This document shows positions 34,093 through 42,632 of a DNA stretch of 64,000 nt, in pieces. The stretch is from Terriglobia bacterium (GTDB taxonomy: Bacteria > Acidobacteriota > Terriglobia > Terriglobales > Acidobacteriaceae). Location: NCBI GenBank assembly GCA_020072645.1, contig JAIQGK010000011.1, positions 124,001-188,000 on the forward strand, in the 5' to 3' direction. Position numbers and translations under genes: made by a program. The notes below the pieces were generated by a model that ran no database searches, was not told where the DNA came from, and was given only the letters and a program-made list of their open reading frames with translations. Every line of letters begins with the position of its first letter. The first letter of the stretch is position 1.

Positions 34093-34932
34093 TTAGCTGG
34101 CCACATTCGGATACAGACGTGCGGTCATAAGAACCAGTGCGCTGAAGACAAGTAAAAGGACCACAGCATCCAGACCGACGCCGAAGATTGGCTGGCCTCC
34201 GCGGACCATGAGCGAACGCAGCCCATCAACCTGGTAACTCAGAGGATTCACGCGGGCGACCGCCCGCACCCAGGCAGGCATGCTGGCGATGGGATAGATG
34301 GCATTGCTGGCAAAAAAGAGAGGCATAGTGAGGACCTGGCCAATGCCCATGAATCGTTCACGCGTCTTGACGAGACAGGCAACGGCGAGAGAAAAAGTGG
34401 AAAACAGTGCAGACCCCAAAATAATGAAAAGAATAACACCCATGATGTGCCAGACAGAGAAGTCCAGGTGGATACCAAGCAGCAGGGCCAGAATATAAAT
34501 GATGATTCCCTGGGCCAAGCCTCTGACGCCGGCAGAAAGCGCTTTGCCCAGCACCAGGGCCGTTCGCGGGGCGGGGCTCACCAGCAGTTTTTGCAGGATG
34601 CCGAGGTCCCTTTCCCATATCACGCTGATGCCATAGAAAATCGCAATAAACAAGACGCTCTGGGCCAGAATGCCGGGCGCCATAAATGTCAGGTAATCCA
34701 GAGAACCGGTAGGAATGGCTTTGAGCCGGCCAAACACCTGGCCGAAGACCAACAACCATAATGCCGGCTGGATGGCCCGCGTAAGCAACTCTGCGGGATC
34801 GCGGCGCAACTTGCGCAACTCCACGTCGGCAAGCGCCATGGTGTCCCGCAGAAAATCGGCGATGGTTGCGCGTCTATCCCAGGCGGCGCGCTGTTCGCCG
34901 GATTTGAGCGCTGTCTCGATAGCCTCCGCCAT
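34093..34932 (-). CDS. ABC-2 type transporter permease (DrrB-like)
   Basis: A 279-residue ABC-2 permease with six helices: LWLLVFGQVFGRLKAIPTG, YLTFMAPGILAQSVLFIAIFYG, GLAQGIIIYILALLLGI, VILFIILGSALFSTFSLAVACLV, TMPLFFASNAIYPIASMPAWV and AVVLLLVFSALVLM. The ATG at 34932 overlaps the ATPase gene by 59 bases; a shorter start at 34839 (M32) is possible. With the ATPase it forms a DrrAB-type exporter; substrate unknown. Confidence 0.9.
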   Translation of the reverse strand: MAEAIETALKSGEQRAAWDRRATIADFLRDTMALADVELRKLRRDPAELLTRAIQPALWLLVFGQVFGRLKAIPTGSLDYLTFMAPGILAQSVLFIAIFYGISVIWERDLGILQKLLVSPAPRTALVLGKALSAGVRGLAQGIIIYILALLLGIHLDFSVWHIMGVILFIILGSALFSTFSLAVACLVKTRERFMGIGQVLTMPLFFASNAIYPIASMPAWVRAVARVNPLSYQVDGLRSLMVRGGQPIFGVGLDAVVLLLVFSALVLMTARLYPNVAS

Positions 34933-35704
34933 CTTCGACTAAACCTCCTGCAAAATGGAGAAACACGTCATCCAGGTCCGCATCAGGCGCAACCCTGGCC
35001 TTCAAGGAATCCGGAGAGCCGGTCACAACCACTCGCCCGCCATGCATGATGGCGATCAACTCGCAGAGATGGTCCGCTTCCTCCATGTCGTGAGTGGTCA
35101 TGAGAATCGTGGTGCCAAACCGGTCGCGCAGGTCACGCAGATGCTGCCACACCGCATGGCGAGCCACGGGATCAAGCCCAATCGTGGGTTCATCCAGAAA
35201 AAGCACGGGCGGACGGTGCAGCATGGACTGCGCAATCTCCAGGCGACGGATCATGCCGCCGGAATAGTTTCGAACAAGCATGTTGCCCGCCTCGGCCAGG
35301 TCCATGAAGTCCAGAGCTTCCAGGATTCGCGCCTTCCGCTCGCGTTGGGGAATACCATAGATCCGCGCAAATAGCAGCAGATTCTCATATCCGGTGAGAG
35401 CTCCGTCAGCGGAGAGCATCTGCGAGACATACCCGATCACCCTTCTTACCTGCACTGGATTCTTGACGACGTCAAAGCCAGCCACCAGCGCCTTTCCGGC
35501 GCTGGGCGCGAGCATGGTGGTGAGCATTTTTATGGTTGTGGTTTTTCCCGCGCCATTGGGACCGAGCAGGCCGAAGATACATCCGGGCGAAACCGATAGA
35601 TCCAGTTTATCTACGGCCGTGAGTGGACCAAAATGCCGTGTGAGACCGATTGTCTCCACCGCCGTTATCGACGCGGGTTTTTGAGGTGTGCCGTCGTCAG
35701 TCAT
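34874..35704 (-). CDS. ABC transporter ATP-binding protein (DrrA/CcmA-like)
   Basis: A 276-residue ATPase. Walker A is GLLGPNGAGKTTTIKML, the Q-loop region follows VIGYVSQML, the signature is NYSGGMIRRLEIAQS, Walker B is PVLFLDEPTIGLD and the switch His is in TTHDMEEADHLCELI. The C-terminal 20 residues overlap the permease start. It partners the permease at 34093-34932; the pair resembles daunorubicin-resistance-type exporters. Confidence 0.92.
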   Translation of the reverse strand: MTDDGTPQKPASITAVETIGLTRHFGPLTAVDKLDLSVSPGCIFGLLGPNGAGKTTTIKMLTTMLAPSAGKALVAGFDVVKNPVQVRRVIGYVSQMLSADGALTGYENLLLFARIYGIPQRERKARILEALDFMDLAEAGNMLVRNYSGGMIRRLEIAQSMLHRPPVLFLDEPTIGLDPVARHAVWQHLRDLRDRFGTTILMTTHDMEEADHLCELIAIMHGGRVVVTGSPDSLKARVAPDADLDDVFLHFAGGLVEDGGGYRDSAQIRRTARRLG

Positions 35705-35735
35705 CTACCCTGACAATTGTATTCTCCGCGGCTGG

Positions 35736-36362
35736 CTAGCGCGGCGTGATTCGCAGGATGTCGTACTTCACCTCTACGCTTCGTCCCGGAAACTCTGCTT
35801 CAATCTGCTGCTTGAGTTGCGGGACGGTGGGTGAGCCGTTCCGTCCGTTGAGGCCGCGCGCGTCGTCCATCAGGATCACGTGGCCGAAACGCTGATCGCT
35901 CAGGATCGCCTCCAGCTCTGATGTCAGCCGCTGCTTGTCGCCCTGGAGGCCGGCCCAGCCATAATAGCCGGCGTCCAGCCAGAACAGCGCAGGTTCCTTC
36001 AGCGACTTCAGCAGTTCCGGCACCACCTCTTGGCTGTCGCCTTCATGAATATGCACGTGCGACGCTCTGGAAAACTTTTTTGCGGCGCGCTGCGCCAGCG
36101 CGGAATCAAACTCCACGGAATGGATTTCCGCAAAGCGATTTTTCATGGCAGCCACCATCTCGCCGTAGTAAGTGCCGGTCTCAACCAGCACGCGCAGGCC
36201 GTATCGCTGCGCATATTCGCGGACAGTGCGCTGCTTGAGCAGATGCGGAGAGCGGATCGGCTCGCCGCGCAGCTTCCAGTACCAGTAGTCAGGATAATGG
36301 CCCAGCGATTTGTATACGCCGTAAAAAGGAGTGCGAGCCAGCAATTTGCGGAGAGACTTCAT
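35736..36362 (-). CDS. SAM-dependent methyltransferase-like protein
   Basis: A 208-residue protein. The Rossmann-like segment RVLVETGTYYGEMVAAMKNR fills the place of motif I, with SVEFDSALAQRAAKKF as the acidic second strand and VHIHEGDSQEVVPELL and PALFWLDAGYY as later motifs. The class I fold is clear, but the usual GxGxG is E-T-G-T-Y-Y-G, as in FkbM/cephalosporin-hydroxylase-like proteins. Substrate unknown. Short unlinked neighbours do not help. Confidence 0.7.
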   Translation of the reverse strand: MKSLRKLLARTPFYGVYKSLGHYPDYWYWKLRGEPIRSPHLLKQRTVREYAQRYGLRVLVETGTYYGEMVAAMKNRFAEIHSVEFDSALAQRAAKKFSRASHVHIHEGDSQEVVPELLKSLKEPALFWLDAGYYGWAGLQGDKQRLTSELEAILSDQRFGHVILMDDARGLNGRNGSPTVPQLKQQIEAEFPGRSVEVKYDILRITPR

Positions 36363-36389
36363 GGTTTAAGTAAGGAGAACTGGCCGAGC

Positions 36390-36540
36390 TGAGCGATTGC
36401 CAAAAATGCCAAGACCGCCAAAGAATCCAAACTGAAGTTCAGGCGGCACAACGCTGTTCGTTGTTAACGATAGACATACGCAAATCAGGTTTTCAATTTT
36501 CACTGTTTGGCAGTTTTGGCATTGTTGGCAATTGTTCCTG
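36390..36540. repeat. Intergenic TTGCCAAAA/TTTGGCA words in opposite orientation
   Basis: ATTGCCAAAAATGCCAAG with GACCGCCAAAGAATCC (36397-36427), and later CAGTTTTGGCATTGTTGGC with AATTGTTCC (36511-36537), form an imperfect inverted pair of the same word family as 22441-22485. No gene seen here. Confidence 0.5.
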
Positions 36541-36615
36541 AGTGTATTTCCGGCAATTGTGTTCTCGATGAGCGGTCCTTAATATTGAAATCTTGAATCC
36601 TGAGGGTAGAGTTGC

Positions 36616-37545
36616 ATGAGTCCAATGTCAAATACCAAACGCCGTTTGCCGTTTGTGCAGGTGGATGTTTTTACCTCAGTGCCGCTGGAGGGTAACCAGC
36701 TTGCCGTCTTTGCCGACGGCAGTGGTCTCTCCGACGCGGAGATGCAAGCCCTCGCGAAAGAGACCAATCTCTCTGAAACCACCTTTATCCTGCCGCGCGA
36801 TGCCGCCACAGAACGGGAACGCGGCATCCGTGTGCGTATCTTCACCACAAGTGAAGAGCTTCCTTTTGCAGGACATCCCACGCTGGGCACGGCCATGGTT
36901 TTGCGGAATGAAGCGCTTCGAAATGATGCATCGCGGGGGAATGGCAACGCGGAAGAAATTGCGCTGGACCTGAACGTTGGCCGCATTCCGGTGCGCTTCT
37001 CCACACGTGATGGCCTGCCCTTCGGCATGATGACGCAACGCGACCCGGAATTCAAAACCAAGCATTCGCGTGAAGATGTGGCCCGCGCCGCAGGGCTCTC
37101 CGTCAATGATATTGCGGATGATCTGCCAATTCAGACCGTCAGCACAGGTAATGCATTCGCAATTGTTCCGCTGAAATCTCTCGCAGTCCTGCAAAAGCTC
37201 TCGCCCGCGTGGGCCAGCATGAAAGCTTATCTGGACAAGTCCGACGCAAAATTCTTTTATTTTGTCTCGCGTGAAACCCTGAACCCTGAAGCCAAGCTGC
37301 AATCGCGCATGATTTTTTATAACGGTGAAGATCCCGCGACGGGCTCGGCTGCCGGCCCATGTGCCGCATGGGCGGTGCAATATGGCGTAGTCCCCGCCGA
37401 CCAACAGGTGCTGATGGAGCAAGGCGTGGAAATGAAGCGCCGCAGCCGGATATTTTTCAGCGCTGGACGAAATGGCGACAAGATCGTCAACGTGCGCGTG
37501 GGCGGACACGTTGCGGAAGTGGCGCGCGGAGAATTTATTTTGTAG
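36616..37545 (+). CDS. PhzF-family isomerase
   Basis: A 309-residue PhzF-like protein, a two-domain diaminopimelate-epimerase fold. Visible: PFVQVDVFTSVPLEGNQLAV with the conserved N-terminal acid and GN, NLSETTFILPRDA, TTSEELPFAGHPTLGTAMV (the FAGHPT motif) and the C-terminal GEDPATGSAAGPCAAW. PhzF members isomerise or epimerise small molecules and only some make phenazines; there is no phenazine cluster here, so the substrate is open. Complete length for the family. Confidence 0.93.
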   Translation: MSPMSNTKRRLPFVQVDVFTSVPLEGNQLAVFADGSGLSDAEMQALAKETNLSETTFILPRDAATERERGIRVRIFTTSEELPFAGHPTLGTAMVLRNEALRNDASRGNGNAEEIALDLNVGRIPVRFSTRDGLPFGMMTQRDPEFKTKHSREDVARAAGLSVNDIADDLPIQTVSTGNAFAIVPLKSLAVLQKLSPAWASMKAYLDKSDAKFFYFVSRETLNPEAKLQSRMIFYNGEDPATGSAAGPCAAWAVQYGVVPADQQVLMEQGVEMKRRSRIFFSAGRNGDKIVNVRVGGHVAEVARGEFIL

Positions 37546-37787
37546 GCAAAATTTATTTTTGCAGACGATCCATGCAGCAAGCGGTCTATTTTCCGCGCTT
37601 TTCGGTCACGATTTCAAACTCAGAAAAGTTCTCCACAGAATTTTCCACCTGTTGGCGTTTCGGTTACTTGCCTTTCCCATTTCGGATGCCGTACAGTTCC
37701 TGAACCAAAGTAACAAACACCCAGCCGTAAAAACTTCCGTGAACGCCTTACGCCGGTCAGCGACGGAAAATTCCAGGGGGAAGAAAG

Positions 37788-38204
37788 ATGCGACCGAAAA
37801 GAACGATCTTGTGTGTGGACGACAACGAGCAGGCGCTTTCCATTCGAAAATTGATGCTGGAGACGCGGGGCTACCGCGTGCTGGCGTGCAGCAATGGCCA
37901 ACAGGCGCTGGATGCCTTTAAGCAGGGCGGCGTTGACCTGGTCCTGAGTGACCTGCAAATGCCTGGCCTGGATGGCGCGGAGCTGGTGGCAAAGATCAAA
38001 GAGCTTTCCGCCTGCACTCCGGCCATTCTTTTTTCCGGCAAGACGCGTTTCTATGAGAAAGATACCCGCGCCGATCTGTTTTTGCCTAAAGGCATGTACG
38101 CCCCCATTGAACTGCTGGAACGCATACGCCTGATGCTAGTGAAGAAGCGTGGACCCAAGCGCGGACCAGCGCCTGAGCCCGTCAGGATGCAGGCAGCAAG
38201 TTAG
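37788..38204 (+). CDS. Stand-alone response regulator receiver protein
   Basis: A 138-residue CheY-like receiver: acidic pair in ILCVDDNEQALS, phosphoacceptor Asp in LVLSDLQMPGLDGAELV, Thr/Ser position in AILFSGKTRF and Lys in LFLPKGMYAP. There is no output domain; the C-terminus is a basic Lys/Arg/Pro tail (VKKRGPKRGPAPEPV). The strong site GGGGGAAG precedes the ATG. There is no histidine kinase nearby, so it is an orphan that may pass signals by protein contact. Confidence 0.88.
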   Translation: MRPKRTILCVDDNEQALSIRKLMLETRGYRVLACSNGQQALDAFKQGGVDLVLSDLQMPGLDGAELVAKIKELSACTPAILFSGKTRFYEKDTRADLFLPKGMYAPIELLERIRLMLVKKRGPKRGPAPEPVRMQAAS

Positions 38205-38233
38205 CGTAAACGAGAATGTCATTCGGAATAAGG

Positions 38234-38325
38234 GCGGCGAGGCCCGATCACGCCGATCCGCTTGCGTCGGAGCGGTAGAAAATCAACCAGATGATCGACT
38301 CACCAGCGGTTTGGATCGCAGCGAT
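38234..38325 (+). repeat. ~92-bp direct repeat, copy 1
   Basis: Begins GCGGCGAGGCCCGATCACGC and ends near TTTGGATCGCAGCGAT. It is a near-perfect copy of 38344-38436 with a few substitutions and one base difference in length, period 110 bp. A diverged third copy lies at 39348-39440. It does not look like coding sequence. Confidence 0.8.
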
Positions 38326-38343
38326 AATCTTATGTGGAATTAA

Positions 38344-38436
38344 GCGGCGAGGCCCGATCACGCCGATCCGCTCGCGTCGGGAGCGGTAGAAAATCAACCA
38401 GATGATCGACTCACCGGCGGTTTGGAGCGCAGCGAC
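38344..38436 (+). repeat. ~92-bp direct repeat, copy 2
   Basis: Same unit as copy 1, beginning GCGGCGAGGCCCGATCACGC and ending TTTGGAGCGCAGCGACA. It lies 71 bases upstream of the GTG start of the ABC ATPase, so it could hold a promoter or operator. Confidence 0.8.
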
Positions 38437-38507
38437 AGAATATAATGTCGCGCTTTGTCGCTGCTTGCTCCGTTTCTCTCAGTGCGCGGTCTGGTAATAT
38501 CGACTGA

Positions 38508-39212
38508 GTGGCCCCGATCATCCAAGCTGAAAACGTAACCAAGGTTTACCGCATCGGCAAAGTCGATGTGCCCGCGCTTAGAGGCGTAAGCTTTAGCGTG
38601 GAGAAGGGTGAATTTGTCACTATCGTCGGCCCTTCAGGCAGCGGTAAATCAACGCTCTTTTATATTCTGGGCGGCCTCACGCGCGCGACATCGGGCCGCG
38701 TGACAATTGATGGCGCGGATTTTGCCCAGCTTTCTGACGCGCAGCGCACGGAAATGCGCAAACAGAAGATCGGCTTCGTCTTCCAGAAATTCAACCTGTT
38801 GCCCACTCTTTCCGCCAAGGGAAATATAGAGATTGCCCGTGAGATCGCCGGCAAAAACGGCTTGGACAAAAAACTCTTCGACCAGGTCACGCAGATGCTG
38901 GGCATCGCCGGGCGGCTCGACCATCGTCCATCCGAGCTTTCCGGGGGAGAACAGCAGCGGGTGGCACTGGCGCGGGCCGTGGTGAATGGGCCTGCCCTGA
39001 TCCTGGCCGACGAACCTACCGGCAACCTGGATTCCAAGAACTCTGACATTGTGTTGAAGATGCTGCGTGACGCGAACAAGCAATTCGGCCAGACCGTGCT
39101 GATGATCACGCATAATCCCGAGGCAGCCGAAATCGGCGACCGCATCATTCATATGCGCGATGGGTTAATTGTCAGCGAGCAGGAAGATCCGCAGTGGGCA
39201 AGCAGGCATTGA
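38508..39212 (+). CDS. ABC transporter ATP-binding protein (MacB/LolD type)
   Basis: A 234-residue ATPase of the LolD/MacB class. Walker A is [17 protein letters not shown], the Q-loop region [12 protein letters not shown], the signature [15 protein letters not shown] and Walker [13 protein letters not shown]. It starts at a GTG. No permease gene is next to it; tRNAs follow. Its natural partner may be a distant FtsX-type permease such as that at 31416-33872. It is bounded by the ~92-bp repeats, copies 1 and 2 upstream and copy 3 downstream. Confidence 0.9.
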   Translation: MAPIIQAENVTKVYRIGKVDVPALRGVSFSVEKGEFVTIVGPSGSGKSTLFYILGGLTRATSGRVTIDGADFAQLSDAQRTEMRKQKIGFVFQKFNLLPTLSAKGNIEIAREIAGKNGLDKKLFDQVTQMLGIAGRLDHRPSELSGGEQQRVALARAVVNGPALILADEPTGNLDSKNSDIVLKMLRDANKQFGQTVLMITHNPEAAEIGDRIIHMRDGLIVSEQEDPQWASRH

Positions 39213-39347
39213 TTTTGTCTGTGCGCTCCAACCCGCTTGCGATTTCGTTTGCCTCCAAATCTGTTTGCTCCTGCCATACACCGCTCGCCGCGCTAGCCGG
39301 CTCGCGGTTCGCCCATGCCCGTAGACGCTCAATTGACGAAGGTTGCA

Positions 39348-39440
39348 GCGGCGAGGCCCGTGCACGCCGAGCCGCCAGCCAAAGGCGCACGGTAATAACG
39401 CGGAAAACGAAACTCTCGAGCGGTTTGGAGCGCAGCGACA
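39348..39440 (+). repeat. ~92-bp repeat, diverged copy 3
   Basis: Shares the ends GCGGCGAGGCCCG...CACGCCGA and CGGTTTGGAGCGCAGCGACA with the copies at 38234 and 38344, but the middle is diverged. It lies downstream of the ABC ATPase, so the three copies flank that gene. Confidence 0.65.
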
Positions 39441-39491
39441 TGACTAATTGACCCTGATTTTTCAGCACGTTATAATGTCTTCATCCTCTGA

Positions 39492-39566
39492 GCGGGAGTA
39501 ACTCAGTGGTAGAGTGCGACCTTGCCAAGGTCGAAGTCGCGGGTTCAACTCCCGTCTCCCGCTCCA
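39492..39566 (+). tRNA. tRNA-Gly (anticodon GCC)
   Basis: Cloverleaf with acceptor GCGGGAG/CTCCCGC, D arm AACTCAGTGGTAGAGT, anticodon loop CTTGCCAAG (GCC), T loop GTTCAACTC and encoded CCA at 39564-39566. Confidence 0.96.
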
Positions 39567-39645
39567 TGATTTTTTCTCGCGGTTGCCCCACGCACCAGAG
39601 AGGGGGTATGCTCTCAGGGCCAGCATAAGCGGGCATTCAATTCAG

Positions 39646-39722
<77 letters not shown>

Positions 39723-39827
39723 CTCCCAATTGAACTTGCTTTGCCTTTGACCATGAGCGTCTGTGCGGATTTGCCGGCAATCTCGCTGTAATTCGTGAAG
39801 CTGGCTTCAGCGGGGATCTGGCTGCAC

Positions 39828-40385
39828 CTATTTGCGCCGCAAAACTTCCACATTCGCGACCAGGGCGTCACAGATCGCCAGGCAGCTATCAATCATCTCC
39901 TTTTTGGTCCGCCGGTTGCGCGTTACGATGAGCAGGCTGGCCGTCCCGTGCACCAAAAGAAACAGCGCGTAATAGCTCAGAACATAATCTTTTGGTTTGC
40001 CGCCGAAGCGCGCGGCGAATTTCTCCAGCAGCCATTCCTTGATCGGACGCGGGCGTCCCGGGCCCAGCAGCTCTGACCACGCTGGCCCCCATAGCAGGCG
40101 ATACTCGTGCGGATGCTGGTCAGCAAATTTAAGAAAACGCCGGTAGCACTCTTCAATGGTAGGCGCCGAGGTAGTCCTTTCGGTGATCCTTGCCTGCACC
40201 AGCTCAGCCAGGGCCAGCAAGAGCGCTTCTTTGTTGCGGAAGCGTTTGTAAACTGTTGTGGTGGTGGTTCCAGCGGCAACGGCAACGGCCCGCAGCGTAA
40301 GGCTCTTGGCCCCATGCAGCCGCCAGAGACGGTGGGCGGCTTTTATAATTTTCGCTTCTAGGGACTGATCCGCCGTGCGCGGCAT
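39828..40385 (-). CDS. TetR-family transcriptional regulator
   Basis: A 185-residue TetR-type repressor. The N-terminal HTH reads AKIIKAAHRLWRLHGAKSLT, VAVAAGTTTTTVYKRFRNKE and LLLALAELV; the C-terminal part is a helical ligand/dimer domain with a TetR_C-like FLLVHGTASLLIV. The ATG at 40385 (AGGGG 8 nt upstream) is preferred to a GTG at 40394. The ligand is unknown. The divergent SRPBCC gene at 40613 is a candidate target. Confidence 0.85.
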   Translation of the reverse strand: MPRTADQSLEAKIIKAAHRLWRLHGAKSLTLRAVAVAAGTTTTTVYKRFRNKEALLLALAELVQARITERTTSAPTIEECYRRFLKFADQHPHEYRLLWGPAWSELLGPGRPRPIKEWLLEKFAARFGGKPKDYVLSYYALFLLVHGTASLLIVTRNRRTKKEMIDSCLAICDALVANVEVLRRK

Positions 40386-40612
40386 TCGTTTCACCCCTGC
40401 TCAATAACTTGCACAATGTTACACTAACGCTGTACTATTAACAGTCCAATTCCCCCTGGCCGTGGGATTTGGCCCACGGCGCCGTTCTTATCAAATCGTT
40501 CCGGCACGCTCCGGGACGGGCCGCGTGCGTTGTTCTCAAGCTGTTTCCTGCCGGCCGTGTTCGGCGCCCTCGTCTAGTGTTCTAAATCCCGCTTTGAGGT
40601 AGTAAGAAGTAG

Positions 40613-41068
40613 ATGGAGTATCTGGAGTACACAGGATTCACCCAGGCAAGTCCCGCGCTCGCCTGGAATTTGTTTTGCGATTATCGCTTTTGGCCCCGGT
40701 TTTCCAATATTTACGGTGACATTCGCTGGACCAAAGGCAGGCCATGGACGCCGGGAAGCCGGATGAAGATCGATATTGTGCGACCGGTCGAGACGACCAT
40801 TGATCATGTTATTACGATCTGCACACCGCCGGAGCAGATTGCCTGGATTGACCACGCGCTGGGCCATACAATGGAGCAGTGGGTTAGGTTTGAAGCTCAG
40901 CCCGATGGACGAACCCGGGTGCATACCTGGGCGGAAATCACTGGGGTCGTACCCATGTTCTCTGCAAATAATTACAGTGATTTTGTGCGGGCATTTATCA
41001 GGGAATGGTATGCCAGCTTTTGTTCCGCGTGCGATCAATTGGCGCAGGGAGAAGCGATCTTCGCCTGA
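40613..41068 (+). CDS. SRPBCC-family (START-like) protein
   Basis: A 151-residue protein with the N-terminal segment QASPALAWNLFCDYRFWPRFSN, a middle strand pattern MKIDIVRPVETTIDHVITIC and the C-terminal helix FVRAFIREWYASFCSACDQL of the Bet v1/polyketide-cyclase fold. Such proteins bind hydrophobic ligands. It is divergent from the TetR gene, which may regulate it. Confidence 0.82.
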   Translation: MEYLEYTGFTQASPALAWNLFCDYRFWPRFSNIYGDIRWTKGRPWTPGSRMKIDIVRPVETTIDHVITICTPPEQIAWIDHALGHTMEQWVRFEAQPDGRTRVHTWAEITGVVPMFSANNYSDFVRAFIREWYASFCSACDQLAQGEAIFA

Positions 41069-41095
41069 GATGTCAGCTTCAGCGGCGGCCAGTGA

Positions 41096-41974
41096 TCAGG
41101 AAAGCTGGGCGCTTTGGGCCAGAAATTCTTTTACGACTGCTGCCGCGTCCTTCTTTTCTCCATCCACCGCATAGTTCATGCGGCGCATATCTTCAGCGCT
41201 GATTCGTCCGCTCAGCTTTTGTAGAGCCGTCGCAACTTCAGGATGACGCTCAAGCGTTTCTCTGCGCACAATCGGCACCGCGTCATAGGGCGGAAAATAG
41301 TGTTGGTCATCTTCCAGCACAACGAGATCCAGCGCGGCGATCAGGCCGTCAGTATTTGATCCCGCCACAATATCCACCTGATTGTTCTGCAATGCGCGAT
41401 AGAGCAAGCCTAAATCCATCACGCGCGGCGCTTCTGCGAATTTCAAGCCATATTTGGCAGCCAGACCTTTGTAGCCATCGGGCCGCTCAAGAAATTCATA
41501 ACCGACGCCCAGCCGTAGTTGAGACGAGATGGCCGCAGCGTCGGAAAGAGTTTTCAGGCGCAGACGGCGCGCGTCATTGCCGCGCATGACCATGGCAAAG
41601 GTGTTGTCGAAACCGAGTGAGGGCAAGACCTCCAGCCCGAATCGCCGTGAGTAAAGCTCTTTCACGGTATTGAAGACCGCGGCGTGATCGGAGACCGGCT
41701 TTTCTTTCAAGATGGCGACGAGCGCCGTTCCGGTGTATTCAACGTACATATCAATGCGTCCGGCGAGCAGCGCCTGATGACAGATATAAGTTCCGGCCAG
41801 ATAGAAGCGCCGATCGATAGGGAACGTGCAGAAGCGCGCAAGATATTGCGCCAGCAGTTCGCCCAGGACCAGTTGCTCAGTGAAATTCTTGGAGCCGACC
41901 GTGAGCGTTGAATTTTTCGGCGCGCAGCCGGACAGCAGCAGAGCAAGCGCGGCGAGAAAGCTGCGGCGGTCCAT
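41096..41974 (-). CDS. Osmoprotectant ABC transporter substrate-binding lipoprotein (OpuCC/YehZ type)
   Basis: A 292-residue binding protein. The ATG at 41974 gives a lipoprotein signal (FLAALALLLSGCAPK, lipobox LSGC). The mature part starts LTVGSKNFTEQLVLGELLAQY, the hallmark of the OpuAC/glycine-betaine-binding family, with YVEYTGTALVAILKEKPV and AGSNTDGLIAALDLVVLEDD. It captures quaternary ammonium compounds. Its start overlaps the permease stop by one base (TAATG), so the three genes form one operon. Confidence 0.92.
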   Translation of the reverse strand: MDRRSFLAALALLLSGCAPKNSTLTVGSKNFTEQLVLGELLAQYLARFCTFPIDRRFYLAGTYICHQALLAGRIDMYVEYTGTALVAILKEKPVSDHAAVFNTVKELYSRRFGLEVLPSLGFDNTFAMVMRGNDARRLRLKTLSDAAAISSQLRLGVGYEFLERPDGYKGLAAKYGLKFAEAPRVMDLGLLYRALQNNQVDIVAGSNTDGLIAALDLVVLEDDQHYFPPYDAVPIVRRETLERHPEVATALQKLSGRISAEDMRRMNYAVDGEKKDAAAVVKEFLAQSAQLS

Positions 41975-42628
41975 TAGTGGTGTGTCCGGACCGGTCTCCG
42001 CACTAACGACCGCTGGATAAGGCCGAGCACAAAATCTGCGCATAGCGCCATGAGCGCGGCGGGAATTGCGCCGGCCAGGATCACATTGTTGTCCACCATG
42101 GCGAGTCCGCGAAAAATAAATTCACCCAGCCCGCCAGCGCCAATGGCGGCGGCAATCGTCGCCACGCCCACCGTGATGACCGTTGCAGTGCGAATCCCCG
42201 CGACGATTACGTTGGAAGCCAGCGGCAACTCCACCTGCCAGAGCAATTGCCGCGGCGTAAGTCCCATGGCAATGGCTGCTTCGCGCCACCGGCGGATCAA
42301 CTCCGGCGATTCCGGTATAAGTGTTGCGTACCACGGGAAGCAGCGCATAGAGCGTGAGCGCAAGGATCGCCAGCCTATCAGCGCGTGCGCCGATCCACGG
42401 CACCGGCAGCAAAAGTCCAAAGAGCGCCAGGCTGGGAATGGTTTGCATGATGTTGTTGGCGCCCAGGATTAAAGACTTCAACGCCGGCCGCCGGCTCAGC
42501 AGGATTCCCAGCGGCACGCCAATGGCCACGGCCAGCAGCATGGAGATCCCAACCAGCCAGAGATGCTCGCCGGTAAGCGTGAGCATTTCACGCTTGTGGG
42601 CGACAAAGAAATCTGGAAGCGACGACAT
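41974..42628 (-). pseudogene. Osmoprotectant ABC transporter permease (OpuCB type), frameshifted
   Basis: The N-terminal frame (from 42628) reads LSRRPALKSLILGANNIMQT and ALTLYALLPVVRNTYTGIAG, then runs out of family sequence to a stop at 42122. A second frame resumes with ELIRRWREAAIAMGLTPRQL and VITVGVATIAAAIGAGGLGEFIF up to the normal end at 41974. Joined they give a ~217-residue permease of standard length. The break is at ~42296-42306 and fits loss of one unit of an 11-bp direct repeat. It may be a true null allele, or a sequencing or assembly error. Confidence 0.85.
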
Positions 42629-42632
42629 GGCG

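Noticed and set aside
36676-37509. 277-residue minus-strand frame
   Set aside because: Antisense of the PhzF gene; His/Cys-rich and not family-like.
38234-38436. Tandem repeat as CRISPR
   Set aside because: Two ~92-bp units with an 18-bp gap are far from the 25-40-bp repeats and spacers of CRISPR arrays, and no cas genes exist.
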